From contig BCIK01000006.1 of NCBI GenBank assembly GCA_039545295.1, forward strand, positions 372,001 through 436,000: a DNA stretch of 64,000 nucleotides, written 5' to 3'. Origin of the DNA: Udeniomyces pyricola (Eukaryota > Basidiomycota > Tremellomycetes > Cystofilobasidiales > Mrakiaceae). Positions 1 to 13,068 of this stretch are shown piece after piece. The translations under genes and the position numbers were made by a program. How positions within the stretch are numbered: the first letter of the stretch is position 1; the number at the start of each line of letters is the position of its first letter. The notes under the pieces were generated by a model. The model was not told where the DNA came from. It ran no database searches and saw nothing but the letters and a program-made list of their open reading frames with translations.

Positions 1-21
1 TGGCTGTACCTTGGGAGGCAT
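1..21 (-). CDS. 5' end of a leftward gene, first seven codons only
   Basis: Read on the minus strand, a long pyrimidine-rich leader is followed by an ATG with A at -3 and codons reading MPPK, then GTACAG, which could be either a 5' splice site or further coding sequence (VQP). The opening MPPK is common to small basic proteins such as ribosomal protein S25, but seven codons cannot identify a gene. The gene would be divergent from the secreted-protein gene that starts at 636, with about 600 bp of shared upstream DNA. This is a start-codon call only; the product is unknown. Confidence 0.3.
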
Positions 22-635
22 TTTGCGTTTGTCTTTGTTGGATTTGGCTTGTTGAGTTGGGGAGCAAGCAAAGGAGCGTAGGAGCAAGGGACGAGGGGCA
101 AAGACGAGGATGGAGACTCGGGGGAAGAGGTTCATGGAAAGTCGAGAGACGGTTCCAGGCGAGCTGTTGGGCGCTGACTTGAGTTGTTCATCAGAGGAGC
201 CAAGCGAAGCGCGGATGCCAGATTGATTGAATATTGTGAGCAAGCTGGATTGAAAGTGCACCGAAAGCGCATTGAAAGCGCATCGAAAGCGCACAAACAA
301 GCTGCGACCAAGTCCATGAGGAGTCGATCGAAGCACATCATCCTGCACGCCTGCCCTTTCGCCGGCCGGCCTTGCAATCTATCTCTCGCCCTCATCGACC
401 TCATCGCTCTTCCCTTCCCTCCACCAAGTCCCAGCGCCCTTTGCCCCTCTCTCTTGCCCTTCTTTCCCGACAAGCCTCCTTCCTCCCTTCCTTTCCCTTT
501 CCAGCCTCGTCCCTGCTCAGTCTAGCCCTTAGTCATCCACGCCCACACGCAAATTCCCTCTCTTACAGTTCTCTCCGCACTCACTCCAGCCCGCAACCAC
601 CCAACCACCCAACGACATCAACAACAACACCTGCC

Positions 636-1946
636 ATGAAGCTCTCCATCCTCGCCCTCACTGCCCTCGTCGCCTCCTCCTCGGCCCAGGTCGTCACCTC
701 CGTCTTACCTTGTGAGTGTCTTTCAAGACCGTCAGTCCGTCCTAGCCATCTGCTCGTGCTGATGGGTTTCGCTCTTTGTTGCTTCCAATTTGCTCCAGGG
801 AAAGATGGAAACACGGTCAGTGCTAGTGCTCGTTCCCCTCCCCTCCTTCTTCCTTGCTCGCTCAATCCCGCCTGTCCACTTCCCCCTTCGTTCCTTCGCT
901 CATACCCACGCCCGACGTTCTTGCCTCTCATCTAGGTCGTTCTCTCCGCTACTGCCACCGCTGCTGGTACCACCGCCTACGCCACGTAAGTATTTTCCCC
1001 CTCCCCCCTTTCTTTCTCGCCGCTACTCTAGACCTTATGCTCTCTCCCTTTTCGCGCTCAACTGCGGCGTCGCCAGGATTATCGCCGGTCCTTGCCTGCA
1101 CCGCGTTTTTTTCTTTTTCTTCTTCAGCTGACCAATCAACCCTTTTCTTCGTGCTCTCTTCCCCTTCGCCTCGTTGCCCTCTTGTCAGCCTGAGTGAGAT
1201 CGTTGAGGGTGCTGATGTTGCAACCACGACCAACACGCGTTCAACCACGTAAGTCCGGCACCTTTTCCGTCGCTAAATTCGTGCTAATTTCTTTCCTCAC
1301 TCGGCCTTTATCGCGCGACACGCACGACCTGGGCTCATCCGCGTCTCGCTCTCCCGCCCCTGCCCCCGTCCCCTCTCCCTTCTCTTTCTTCCGTCCTATA
1401 CCGTCGTCTGTACAATCACAGCACCGGTACCGCTACGGCCTCGACTACCAAGTCGACTAAGAAGTCGACCACAACTTCGCACGTCTCTGGCATCTCGGTC
1501 ACCGTCGCAGAAGGCACTCAGCTTGCCTACTCGTACGTTCCTCTTGACCTGCCTAAACCCCCCTTCGGCCTTTTGAGTGTCGCTGGCAGTCGCTTCTATC
1601 GCCGTATGTATGAGACATGGCGTATATGCACTTGCTAACCCGGATGCTTTAACCCTTCCCTTGGCATCACAGCGAGTGGTCTTCCATCGTCGCCCCTTCG
1701 CTCTCGGCGGCGTTTTACGCGACCGCTTCGTCGTCCGGTACGTCATCAGTCAATTTTATGCTCCACGCTACCGTCATAGTAGAGTGATTTGATGCTCATC
1801 GCGTTTCCTGCCCTTCTCGCCACTGTATTCATCGTCACTCAGCTTCGACCCGAACCAACACGTTCATCCCCTCGGCCGTCGTCGGGTCGTCTATCGCCCT
1901 CGCGCTCGTCGGCGGTCTCGTCGGCGTTGCCCAAATCATGCTTTAA
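636..1946 (+). CDS. Small secreted Ser/Thr-rich protein, probable GPI anchor (tandem copy A)
   Basis: The ATG at 636 opens a signal peptide (MKLSILALTALVASSSAQ). At least seven short exons follow, all joinable at GT-AG sites. They read DGNT-VVLSAT near the N terminus, then a Thr/Ser/Lys-rich stretch (1422-1534), then an exon with SEWSSIVAPSLSA, and end in a hydrophobic tail, AVVGSSIALALVGGLVGVAQ-IML, with the stop at 1944-1946. An N-terminal signal, Ser/Thr-rich body and C-terminal hydrophobic tail without a basic tail is the layout of GPI-anchored cell-surface proteins. No catalytic domain is visible, so the role is unknown; a wall or surface structural protein is an inference. The next gene downstream has the same plan and shares the DGNTVV motif, so the two look like an old tandem duplication. 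Confidence 0.6.
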
Positions 1947-2812
1947 GCGTGACGTGGTTCAGCCTCAGCCCGGCCTGGCGGCCGCACACCCATCGAATCA
2001 TGTCCTACCTATCCTTAGATGGGTGAGTTGTGCTCGTTAATCCCTACCTGCATATGCCCCTATCGATCGACTTTCATACACGTTCTTTTTCTTCATCAGC
2101 CCTTTCCCTGTGTCACTTGCGTCTCATATGGGCGACTTTCTCTTCCCTCACCTTCTCTTCGGCCCTTGCACACACACACGTGGCCATGCATCTGCATTCT
2201 GCCTTTTCCGACTTTGCTCCACCATTCGACCTATCTTTGCGTTCATCTTGCCTCCCCCTCTACTTCTCATTTCCTCCTTTCCGTCCCTCAGTGTATCTGC
2301 TCGATCCTTCACCCCTCGCTCGCTCTTCAGCTTGCCCCTTTCTTTCGTTTTCTTGTGTCGTTTAAGCTTTCATACCTTTCTGGACCTTTTGTCCCTTTGA
2401 TTCACATTCTTGCTCCAAAATCTATAGATCACTCCCCCCATATCTTTCTTGGCGAACCTTTCTCTTTTCATCTTGATCGGAATGCATGCATTTACCCCTT
2501 CCACTGCTCTTTCCCTGACCTTGAGTGACGAATGAAAGGCTGCCGATGATCAACAAGGTGACGCAATCTTGGCAACATGCATATAAGCATATCATAATGA
2601 CAGGAATAGGGGTGACTACCCCCTCAGTGCGGGGCCTCGCTCAAGTAGTATAGTTGAGCGCTGAGCGTTCGACGTCGTTGAGTCGTTGGACAGAGACGCA
2701 CGCGCGCGCAGAGCCGGCGCGGCGTCCGTTCCGAAGCTGACGATCATATCACCCCAGTCGACAGTCCCTCACGCTTCACTTTGCCTCGCTCCACCAAACG
2801 TGCCTGCCCCTC
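1947..2812. other. Spacer between the two tandem secreted-protein genes
   Basis: This is pyrimidine-rich sequence, as expected for the 3' UTR of copy A followed by the promoter and leader of copy B. Open frames here are low-complexity Ser/Leu/Pro translations of CT-rich DNA with no domain. I see no gene and no RNA structure in it. Confidence 0.5.
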
Positions 2813-4196
2813 ATGCTGCTCTCTGCTTCCTTCCTCGCGCTTCTACTCCCGTTGGCCCAAGCTCAGCTCTTCACCTCCACTATCGAGTGAGTAACCGCAC
2901 AATGCATAGTCATTTAGGGAAGGAGAAAGAGGTCGAGCGGTGTCGGCCGAGGAGGAGACTGCTCTCAATGCCTTGGCCTCTCCACCTTCTCATATCCACG
3001 CCCTCCGTATCGCTCCTGAACACAGTCCGTGTGCAAACCTCAGCTGATGCGAGTTCCGTCTTCTTGTGTTTCCTGTGCAGTGTTGTGTAAGTATTCGAGT
3101 GAGAGGATTAGTGACCCCAGTCTGCGTCGGTTGGCGACTTCCCCGCTACTGCTGACCTCAATCCTTGGTGAAATGCTTGGCCCTTTGTGTATCTCTTCTT
3201 CTTTGTCCTAGTGATGGTAATACGGTACGGTTGAACCTCGGTTGAATTGCTTCCTCTGCACTGACTGAGCATGCTCGTACTGATCGTTGGTTCAACTCTC
3301 CTATTGCGTTTACAGGTCGTTGTCTCTTCCACCCGAAACGCCGCCGGACTGCCCCTACGTGAGTCAACGTCTACCTTCTTTCACCCTCGCTTCCCATGAT
3401 ATACACGATGAAACCTTGGCGCTCATACCTCATAGCCTCCTTCGTTCGCTTTCTTTCGTGTTGAATCTCGCTTGTAGTCGCCACTATCTCGACCATCACC
3501 TCGGGTGCGGCCGCAGCTCCCACAACGACAACGGATCCTCTCGCTGCTCCCGTCACAACGACTTCTCCGCTCACAACAAGTTCGACTACTACCCGATCAT
3601 CGTCAAGAAGCTCCACTACGACCCGAGCAACGACGACTGAACGAGTTCAAGGCGGTACAGACACTGTGTGTGCTACTTCGTGACTCACATCCCCATGTGT
3701 AGGACTCATAGGGAGTTTTGCCCATTAACGTCTCTGAGCAATCACTTTCCTTGCTTTCGTGACTTGGAACAGACGATTGTGACAACTGCAAAGACGACTT
3801 TTGTCTATGTCACCAATGGAGAGACGATCACTGCCATCTTCACGCCTGTGAGTCCCTTGTTTGCATGATCCATCGCCGGACTCGTCGGCCCGATTCACCC
3901 CTAAGTTTGTGCAACCCGCCCTGACTCTCCATTTACGTGTCCATCGAATTCACCCTCAGTCTTTCGCCCCGACGTTGACTCCTTCTGCACCCTCTGCCGG
4001 TACCATCTTGGACTACTCGGCCTATACCGCCCAAATTGGACCATCGTTGTTGGCTCAGGCGTCCGCCGCGTCTGAAGCGGCCAAGACGGCGTCGACCTCG
4101 TCAGCCGGCAGTCAACTTGCGTTCAACCGGGCTATCGGCCTCGGTCTTGCCGCTGGAGCTGTCGGAGTAGTTTTGGGTGGATTGTTAGTTCTCTAG
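2813..4196 (+). CDS. Small secreted Ser/Thr-rich protein, probable GPI anchor (tandem copy B)
   Basis: The ATG at 2813 starts a signal peptide, MLLSASFLALLLPLAQAQ, and the first exon ends in STIE before GTGAGT. Later exons read DGNT-VVVSST (about 3212-3360), a Thr/Ser-rich exon (about 3480-3660), and TIVTTAKTTFVYVTNGETI (from about 3773). The last exon has an alanine-rich segment and the hydrophobic tail AIGLGLAAGAVGVVLGGLL, stopping at 4194-4196. As in copy A, this fits an N-glycan/O-mannose-rich protein delivered to the surface by a GPI anchor. No enzymatic motif is visible. Shared gene plan, orientation and the DGNTVV motif support duplication; sequence outside that motif has diverged. The exact joins around 2890-3200 were not settled. 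Confidence 0.6.
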
Positions 4197-5756
4197 ACGA
4201 CGGCGTGAACCCTGATCACCTTGGGACCCTTACCAGTCGTGATGGTTACACCATTTCTCCATTCCTTTGTAATCACGGCTTGTCTCCCAGTTTCAATTTC
4301 CCTTTCTCGCTTGTGCCACCTTTTCTTTCTTTCTTTTTTTTTCCTAGCGTAGCCTCTCTTGAGCTCGACTCACCAATCCTGTTTTCATCGAATGTTATAT
4401 CCCCATCCATGTCTGTTTGTGTTTACCTTTGATTCTGCGCCTTCCCTTTTTTCACGTACGTGATGCGGACTGTTGTACGTGTGCCCTTTACCCCCCCCCC
4501 TTTTTTTTTAGTGTTGTTTGTTTCGTCTGTACGTAAGCTTCGATGGGTATAGGCGCCGTCTTGTGCTGTCGATGTGATGTCTCCGTCAAAAGAAGCACGT
4601 TGTGCGCACATGCATGTATCATTGTGGGTAAATGTCTAAGTATGTATAAGTGTTGATCAAGTGTGTATACGATGTTGGTCAAGCGACAAGGAAGGTTACA
4701 AGATGAACTGAATTGTAGATGATCCTGGGCTGGCCTTTCCAAAGATTTCTGGAGAAAAACTGCGGGTCTGGTTAAGTGAGAACTCCGACTTGACTGATTT
4801 CATGGGGCGTCAATCAAGTTGACGGTCGAAGGAGAGCTAAGGGACTTCGTGGTGGGTTGTGGTGGGTATCTGGCTCCAGGTTGTATAGGCACGTGTCTAT
4901 GGCTGTGTGTAACGAGATCCATGAGAGTGATCGATATCAACTGATGCTCGCAGCAAGCTGTGTTTCCCTCATCGTGACTGGCTTGCATGCTCCTCTGAGA
5001 ACCACCATCGACATTCAAGTAGGTCAGGCTGCGATATATGCATCATATGAAGTCATGGTCATATACATCATGCCTCAGGACTCCGTAAGATCTACAATCA
5101 GGCAAGAAAACCCGCCGGCATGAGGCAAGGCCCGATCCAAATCGCCTGCGGAATCCTGTGACGCCTCTTGATGACAGCTTCTTCTTATGCCCCTTCATTT
5201 TGACCAGCCATGATGGATGATTGATCAACGATGGATCAGCGCGTGTAATCTAGACTGTTGTATACCATGTCGATCCCCAGCGTATTGTATGTATCCGGTC
5301 GATGCCCCTCTGAACGTTGAAACACCACGCAAAGGCCCGGATGAAGGCGCACGCCCCCCGCCCTCCCCGCTCCTAATGAGGCCTGAGGCCTGATCCTCCT
5401 CTTGAATGGTTCCCCCTTTCTCGCGATCGCTTCCATCTACTTGAACGAGTCTCTTCGGAACGTCGACTCTTTGGTGTTCATCTCGCCATCCCTTCCCCTC
5501 ACCTGCTTCCCTCCCTCGAACGAACGCCTCTTCTCACATCCTCCTCTCTCACATTCTCGCCTAGAGTTGGGCCGATACGTTTGGCCCCCCTCCTCGTTCT
5601 TGTACGGAGAGGTTCACCGCACATCCCCCTTCTGGCGATCCTTGCCTCGTCTTCTCGTTTCTCCCTCTCCTACTTCATCTGCGACATCACCCCATCCCTC
5701 TTCTCGTCGCACCAATCCTCTTGCATCTTTGATCACATCAAACGTGTTCCCCATCA
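4197..5756. other. Long intergenic stretch before the Ras GEF gene
   Basis: The first part is a T-rich 3' flank with a C/T homopolymer around 4490-4510. The last 400 bp are pyrimidine-rich and probably hold the leader of the Ras GEF gene. Open frames of 60-90 codons on both strands show no domain, splice logic or codon bias that would support a gene. Confidence 0.45.
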
Positions 5757-8700
5757 ATGGCTTCTGATGTCCTTCAAAGCGATCCTCGCGTCTCCAGCAA
5801 CAACCCCTCGAGCAGCAGCAGTAACCCTCGCCAAACCGTCTCGGACGCGCTCTACGCTTCCTTCTCTTCATCCTCCTCTTTTGCTCGCCTCGCCCACAAC
5901 ATCGACACTGGGTACGACGAAGATGATGATCAGGGCGAGCAGTATGAGCAAGAGGAAGAAGAGGTCTCATCGAGTATCCTCGTGAGGGCCATGTTTGACT
6001 TTCAGCCGGAGGAAGAATCGAGTCTGGCGTTCCGGACGGGAGACGTGATTGAGATCCTGAATCAATTGGAGTGTGAGTTCGATTTGGTCTCTTTCGGTCT
6101 CTATGGGCTCTCTTAGTTGTAGAGGATGTAGGTGATGAGGGAGGTGCGATGGGTAGCGCATGGGGCACGTCTTGGTTAGCGATACTCATCATCCGCCATG
6201 GTAACGTTCCGACATCTTCCATAGCCGGCTGGTGGGATGGCGTGTTTGATGGGAATCGAGGGTAAGTTCACTTGACCTAATCTCATGTCCATCAAAGTCT
6301 TCCAATCTGTGTGAGGAGAACGCGCCGAGGACCAGGCGATGACGCTTGGTGCTCGAGAGGCACGCGCGTTATTAAGAAAGCCTTCCCTGACAGAGAGCCA
6401 ACTGTATTTCCGCATCTTCCTGCTCCATCTGCCTTCTCAGATGGTTACCGAGTAACTACGTCAGTGAGCTCTCCCCTGAAGAGACGCTCCGGGAACTTTT
6501 GAGAAGAGAAGCGGACGTCAGGTCGAATGGGAGTTGGGACGCGCATATCGAGGGCGCAGCAGCAACCAACAAGCCAGCCGTCTCTCACGAACACCAAGAG
6601 CACGCGCCGCCCCAGTCTTCAGGTCGGAAATATCGCGATGTCGCCGAGTTTTGGGTGCCCAGGGTGAGTTTGAACAAGAATTTGATGCATGAACGTGAAT
6701 GAATGTTAATTCTCGCGGGGTTGCTTTTGTTGCCCGTCCAGGTCACGACTGGGGGTCAGGTAAGAGGCGCAGCCTTTGACAAAACCTAGCATTGTCCCTT
6801 CCTGATCAATGCTCAACGTCGTCTACTTACTCCAACCATCCGATAGATCTATTACCTCAATACCGAGACCGGTCAAACCGCTCAGGACATGCCTGCAGCC
6901 GATGATGACGCGCCGGACTCGTTTGAACCTTCAGACCAGGGTAGCAACGACTCGCCATCTCGGCCGATTGACTCCTCGATTTCTTCCATCAACCGCGACC
7001 GCCCGCCTGAAGATCATACTTCATCCCTCCCCTCCCCACTATCTGGCCGTGACTTTGCCGTCACTCAGACACCTGCATACTCTCCTCGACCTGTCCTCTC
7101 TCATACCTTAAGCTATTCGTCCGCCCGATCGAGAAGCTCATCGAATGCTCGCCCCGCTCAAGAGGAACCTCCACTGCTCAAGACATCAACGGACCGTGTG
7201 CCTCCCCCGTGGATCGTTCGACGAACTGATGACGGGGCAAGCTTGATCTATTACAATCCCGACACAGGCGAGACCCGATCGACCTTACCGCCCACCTCGT
7301 TCCTGACACCTTCTGGCTCCATGTCCTCCCTACACCTCGCATCTCCTTCCCTCTCCCGCCAACCTTCTCAACACACCTCATCCCCTGCTTTTGCTTCAAG
7401 CGTTCTCCAATATCAACAGCCGTCATATCGTACAAGCCAATCCTCCTTGATTGACTTTGACCTCGTTCCGCCGTCTTCACCTCACTCGCTCGCCGGTCGG
7501 TCTGTCGATCCGAGGGAAGACGCTCGGCGGAAACAGCGTGAGCTGGAAGATCGGTTTGCCCCGGCCGAACCCGAAGGCATCCCTGTCCTTGCACTCAAGG
7601 TTCGCAACGGAATTCGGAGTCTCAAAGAGGCTATAGCTGCGAGGGGCGAGCTTGTCCGAAGAGGTGAACCCTCTTATGAGGCGGCTCGGGATGCCGAGGA
7701 TGAGGTGGAGAATGGTCTTGAGGGTGTCGTGGGGGCGACGAGAACCCTCGTCTATGCTTCGGGTGTGCTTTCCCCATTTGTACAGGTAGCGCTTGATCCA
7801 GATGCAACCATATCCCCAACAACCCCTGTCCCGGTGTCTCCCTCACTCCCATCACCGTCCGAGCAAGTCCATCAGTCTCATCGCAAGGTCCAAGCATCCC
7901 TCTCACGGCTCCTCTTTTCGACTCGGACGTACCTTTACAACACCTCGCCCACGTCCGAGCACCGGCTCCAGATCGATGCGGAGGACGTTGAGCGTGTCGT
8001 TGTTGCCTTTGGACTTGAAGCAGAGCGTGACCGCTCGAGGAGACTGTCATCCTCGGGTGAAAGCGGAGAATCGTTCCAACGTATGCGCCGAATCGATGGG
8101 TGGCTTGATTCGATCGGGATCGCACAACCCGTCAGCGGACGGAACGGATTCGCTCTCGGCCTTGACGTGGATATCCTTCAGCGGTCCTTTGGCATCGAGC
8201 CCAAGGAGCTCGAATTGCAGCCTCTCCAGGCCCAAGCGTACCGGACGTTTGACACCCTCGCCCAAACTCTCGCCTCGGACCCCTTCAACTCGCACCTCCA
8301 ACTCTTCTTTATGCTCGTCAAGTCCGTTACTGCCGTTATGCAGCACGTTCGGAGCTTCGATCTGGCGAGTGGGCTTGACCTTGATGGGGAGGAAGCGGGG
8401 GAACTCGCCGGGGGAGGCCCCGCGCCTATCGATCAGCCCTACGCTGTCCTCGTGGATCGAGCTAACGAAGTGCTTGGAACGTACGAGACCAGTCTCGATG
8501 CGTTGAGCGATGGCATCGGTTGGCTTGTTGCCTCCCTAGGGATCCTCGCCAACCAGGACATCGTCCCCAAACTACCGACCATTCAGGAGTCCTTGTCCGA
8601 TCTTGTCGCCTCATTCCTTGCCCTTCATGAGCTGGCCTACACCCAGCATCAGCTCGTACGAACCTCCAACATCAGAGGTCGCATCGGAGCGCGAAGACCT

Positions 8701-11700
8701 GACCTACCCATCCCATCCGATCCGTCCATCATGAGGACATCTTCCTCTCGCATGTCTGTTTCATCCGCTCGTTCATCGAGCTCCCGTCGATCTCGGCTGC
8801 TCTCTCTTCGAAAAGGGAGCGCCTCAAGAGGGGTGGGAGGCCTAGCCAATGGAGCTGGATCGCTGGGCATCGATCAGGAAGTCGAGCTTCAACTTGAACT
8901 TGACCAGGAAGAGATTCGGGACGCAGTGGATTGGGATCTCCGAGGGGTCGGTATCGTCAACAACGGGAGTGCCGCCTCGACATCGACGTCGTCATTCCCA
9001 TCCAGTATCAGCTTGGGCAGCTTGAGCGGCGCAGCGGGAGTAGGGGGTCGAATGAGGAACGGTAGTGTCGGTGGATTCTCGACGGCGAGTTCGGAACCCT
9101 CGACGATTGGTGGATGGGCAGAGGGAAGATTTAGTGGGAGTAGTCGGGGTGGTGGCCTCGAGACGGCATCAATGAGAACAACTCAGAGGGATAGCGAGGA
9201 GCTGGGTGAGTGAACACGCATGATTGGTTCTGGATCGACCGTGGAATCGGATGATGAGAAACTTTCTTCTTTAGTCCCAGTTGCTTACGAAATAAACTCC
9301 CTTGCCTCCCCTCCTTTGCCCTTCTCTTTTTGACCTCCTTCACCCATCTAGCATTCACCCCCGTATCTTCCCCCGGTCGCACCCCACACTCCGTCTCCAA
9401 AGCCCACCGGTTGCTCGGGCACACCCCGAGCTCGAGTCCTGCCGCTGCTCTCGCCGTTGTTGAATCACCTGACCGACCATGGTTTCTGGGACCTGATTAC
9501 GCTGCCGAAGATCTTGTCTTGGCGGACAGCGAGGACGGCAAAGCAGGCCAGATCAAAGGAGGGACATTGGAAGCTCTCGTCGCCAAGCTCACTACTCATA
9601 TCACTGACTATAGCGGTTCGTACTCCTGCACTCTGTACCTCCAGCATTCAGATTTGTGAGCCTTGAGACGGAGGGCATCTTGAGCTGACAATTTTGTGTC
9701 AATGTCACTTTCTTTCCCTTGAACACCCCTACCTCCACTCGCTTACTGCTTTTTATTCTGGACCAGACCACGTCTTTCGAGAAACTTTTTTGCAGACGTA
9801 CAAGTCGTTCGTTAGCTCGCACGCGTTGTTTGACCTGCTTCGGGCTCGATTCTTTCTGATCCCACCCGATGGCCTGTCCCTCACGGAGCATGCTCAGTGG
9901 ATGGACAAGAAACTGAAGCCGATTCGGTTAAAGTAAGTTGAAGGGTTGACGTTTTTGTTTTGCTTTGTTTTTCTTTTTGCCATTGGATCTCTTGGGAGCC
10001 GAAACATGGACTGATGTCACGGTCTTTTTTTGTCTTGTCTTTCCTCTCCTCCCTTGCGAAATGGTCATATCTACTTTTCTGTCCTTCTTCCTTCCCTTCT
10101 TGTTTCTCTCAGGGTCGTCAACATCATCCGGCTCCTCATCAAAGACGACCGCATCGAGATTGAGGACCATGCCATCTACGATCGGATCAAGCTCTTCATT
10201 GAAGAGTTTCCGGAGGATATGCAGCATGGTGTTGGGAAGAACTTGAGGGAGCTCGTCGTTCGGGTCGTAAGTTGATGAACTTGATGTCTTCTTTGGGACA
10301 AAAGGAAAAGGGTCGAGAGAAGGGGGAGAGAAGGAGGGGGTGGAACATAGATTGGCTTGGATCGAGATTGGTACGCGACGCTGATGATCGCGTTCTAACA
10401 TGTTTCTTTTCTTTTCCACTGTTTTGTTTTTCGTTCCCTCGTTGTCGTACTATAGGAGAACGGTCAAGCTATCACTCGATTTACCCCCAAAACCTCTCGC
10501 GAGCTCCAACTCAACGCACCGCCACCCATCATGCTCAAAAAGCAGGCCAAGCACCGCATCTCTGACTTTGATCCCCAAGAGATTGCCCGGCAGCTGACGC
10601 TTATTGAGAGCAAGGTTTACAACTCGATTCGGCCGGTCGAATGCTTGGCTAACGCTTGGAGCGACAAGACGAACCCGATGAGGGCGCCCCATATCAAGGG
10701 CGCTATCCAAAACACCAACTTGGTACGTCAAGACCGCGGACTCGGTCTCGGCCATGGGTTCGCTTGGAGATGCACGAAGCCTGATGGATATCTCTTCTGT
10801 CTTGCTGGTTTGTTCAACAGATTTCCAAATGGGTCGTCGTTTCTGTCCTCGATGAGCGGACACCCAAAGCCCGGGCGGGCGTCATCAAATTCTTCATTCA
10901 GATTGCCGACGTGGGTTATTTTTCTTTGTTCGCGATGCGGGTTGCCTGAAATATGGCAGTTCGATTCATTCATTCTTGTCCTCTCTTAAGTGCACCCATC
11001 GCTGATCTACCTCTCGTATTGCCTCTTATCCTCTCCTCCGACTTCGGACTTCCAGCGATGCCTTGAGCTCAACAACTTCGCTTCCGTAGCTGCCATCGGA
11101 GCCGGTCTCACGTCGTCATCCATCTCGCGACTCCATCGATCGTTCGACCTCTTGTCGCCAAAGACCGCCTCGGTCCTGGAGACCCTCAAGGAATCCGTTT
11201 CAAGCGAACGAAACTTTTCAGCCTACAAGGCCAGGCTACAGAGACTTAATCCCCCAGCTGTGCCTTTTCTTGGTGAGTTACATCGAGGACTTTGTTTTGC
11301 ATCAACATAATATATACATATATATATATATGTGTGTGTGTATGTGTGCATCGTTTGAAATCAACCTGAATCTTTCCTGCTTTTTTTTTTCTGTTTTTCT
11401 CGTTCCTGAACTTTCCTGGACTTCCTCTATTCTTACAGGTGTCTATCTGACGTATCTCACCTTTATCGAAGACGGGAACCCCAACTTTTTGGCCGGCGAA
11501 AAGAAGCTCATCAACTTTGGCAAGCGGCTCAAGGCGGCGGCGGTCCTTCGCGAAATGGCCGATTACCAGATCCCTTATTGGTTCGTGTTTCCTCACTACT
11601 TGTTCTTCCTTTCTTGTTTGGGGGGGGGGGGGGATCCTTGGCGCATTCTTTGGCGGATACTTTGTTTTCTAACCATTCTTCCTTCTTCAAACTTTCTTTC

Positions 11701-11913
11701 TTTTGGCTTTTGTTATCGGCCTCTTTCTGTTTGGGGACTCGCTCGTATAGTCTGCACGAAGTTCCCTCGGTGCAGGACATGATTCGCACGTTCTGGCAGG
11801 AGTGCGACAAAAAGAGCGAAGCCGAGCTCTACGAGCGTAGCAAAGAGCTCGAGCCAAGAGAGCAGGATACCGAGCGAGTGACTCGAATGCTCGAGGAGAG
11901 CGGTTTCCTGTAG
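5757..11913 (+). CDS. CDC25: Ras guanine-nucleotide exchange factor with SH3 and WW-like modules (Cdc25 family)
   Basis: Thirteen exons can be joined: 5757-6072, 6225-6261, 6441-6663, 6742-6759, 6847-9205, 9352-9615, 9767-9932, 10113-10266, 10456-10722, 10821-10910, 11056-11272, 11439-11580 and 11751-11913. They total 4416 nt, a clean frame of 1471 codons. The N terminus carries an SH3 domain (VRAMFDFQPEE ... GWWDGVFDGNRGWLPSNYV), rebuilt across two introns. Two WW-like stretches follow, each with a YYLN or YYNP core but no second tryptophan. The large fifth exon encodes Ser-rich linker and helical sequence. A RasGEF_N segment (about 9767-10266) and the catalytic RasGEF domain (about 10456-11900) form the C-terminal third. 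By family, it loads GTP onto Ras at the plasma membrane upstream of cAMP and MAPK signalling. Confidence 0.9.
11310..11349. repeat. (AT)n/(GT)n microsatellite inside a Ras GEF intron
   Basis: An alternating TA run passes into GT repeats within the intron 11273-11438. It lies between good splice sites and does not affect the reading frame. Confidence 0.9.
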
Positions 11914-13068
11914 CTCTTCTTGTTGAGTCGTTGTTGTTGGAGTGTCGTCCTCACGATTCTTACCTCGCCCCCTCATTTCTTTCATACACGAGAAAAGCCA
12001 TCTATCTCATCTATCATTCCCTTCTATCAGTTGCTTCCTTTGAATAACAATCTTTCTTCTCTTGTTTGTTCCCACGTCTCCTTTTTGCTTCGTGTTACTC
12101 TTGGTATACATTCTTGATCCATCTTGTTGTTGCTGTATGCTCCCCCCCCCCCCNCCCCCCTTTTCTAGCTTCAATCCGCGTTCATCTTCCACTCTCGCCT
12201 TCCGTCAGAAGAGCTTCCCTGCCATCTTCCTCTCTCCTATTACTCGAGTTCCGCGCCCACGTGCGCACCGCGGATCGGGCGCATCGTCGACTTTGATCAT
12301 TTTCGACTTTTTTCTCCTTCTACTCCTTCAATCCGACCCTCATTGCTTCTTTTCCTGCTTGTTTGCTCTTGATTTTTGCTCTCTCTTTTTCTTTTTCTTT
12401 TTGGTTTTTTTTTCGCTTCGCTGGCGGTTATTCTTGATTTNTTTTTGGAAACGTTTCGATGATGCATACTATCTTTTTCTCCTTCTTTTTCCTTGCTGAT
12501 CTTGATTCCAAGGTACTCAGTCCGATCGTGAATGTGTACCACAGTATACAACCGGAGCTAATTCCTCGTGAGCGTACCGCGTGTCGTCATGTCAGAAATC
12601 GAAGCTGGCTACCATGGATGCGAGCCATGCGCGCGTCATGAGCTGGTTATATCGTGATAGAAAGGAATGTGGCCGATACGTAAACGTTTTGCGGAACTGA
12701 CATGACCATCGACCGAAAGGGCCCGATGGATTGAACGGCTGCTGCGGAACGCACTGAAGCGTCGACGTAGGATACATAAGTCAGAGGTCAGGCCGATCAG
12801 CAGGGGTTGGAGGAGCTAGTTATACGGCACAATACGTGTCTGGCGTCGTGTGGAGATGGTGGAGTCTGTTGGAAGTCTGGCTTCCGGAACCGGCTTCTTG
12901 CCCAAACGTCCAAACATCTTCTTCCGCCCCCGCCCCCAGCGTCTGCCTTGATCCATCATCCCTTAGCTACCTGCTGCTTCTCCTCCTTTCCGTCATCTCA
13001 TTTGCCTCGCACTCCGTCGTCTCCCCCTCATATATTTCCCCTACTCAGCATCTCTTGACTGTCGTCTC
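11914..13068. other. Intergenic region with homopolymers and two assembly Ns
   Basis: The 3' flank of the Ras GEF gene is strongly T/C-rich. A run of about 19 C (12142-12160) contains an N at 12154, and a T-rich stretch has an N at 12441. The part from about 12550 to 13068 is mixed sequence and probably holds the promoter of the methyltransferase gene. No gene is recognisable. Confidence 0.5.
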
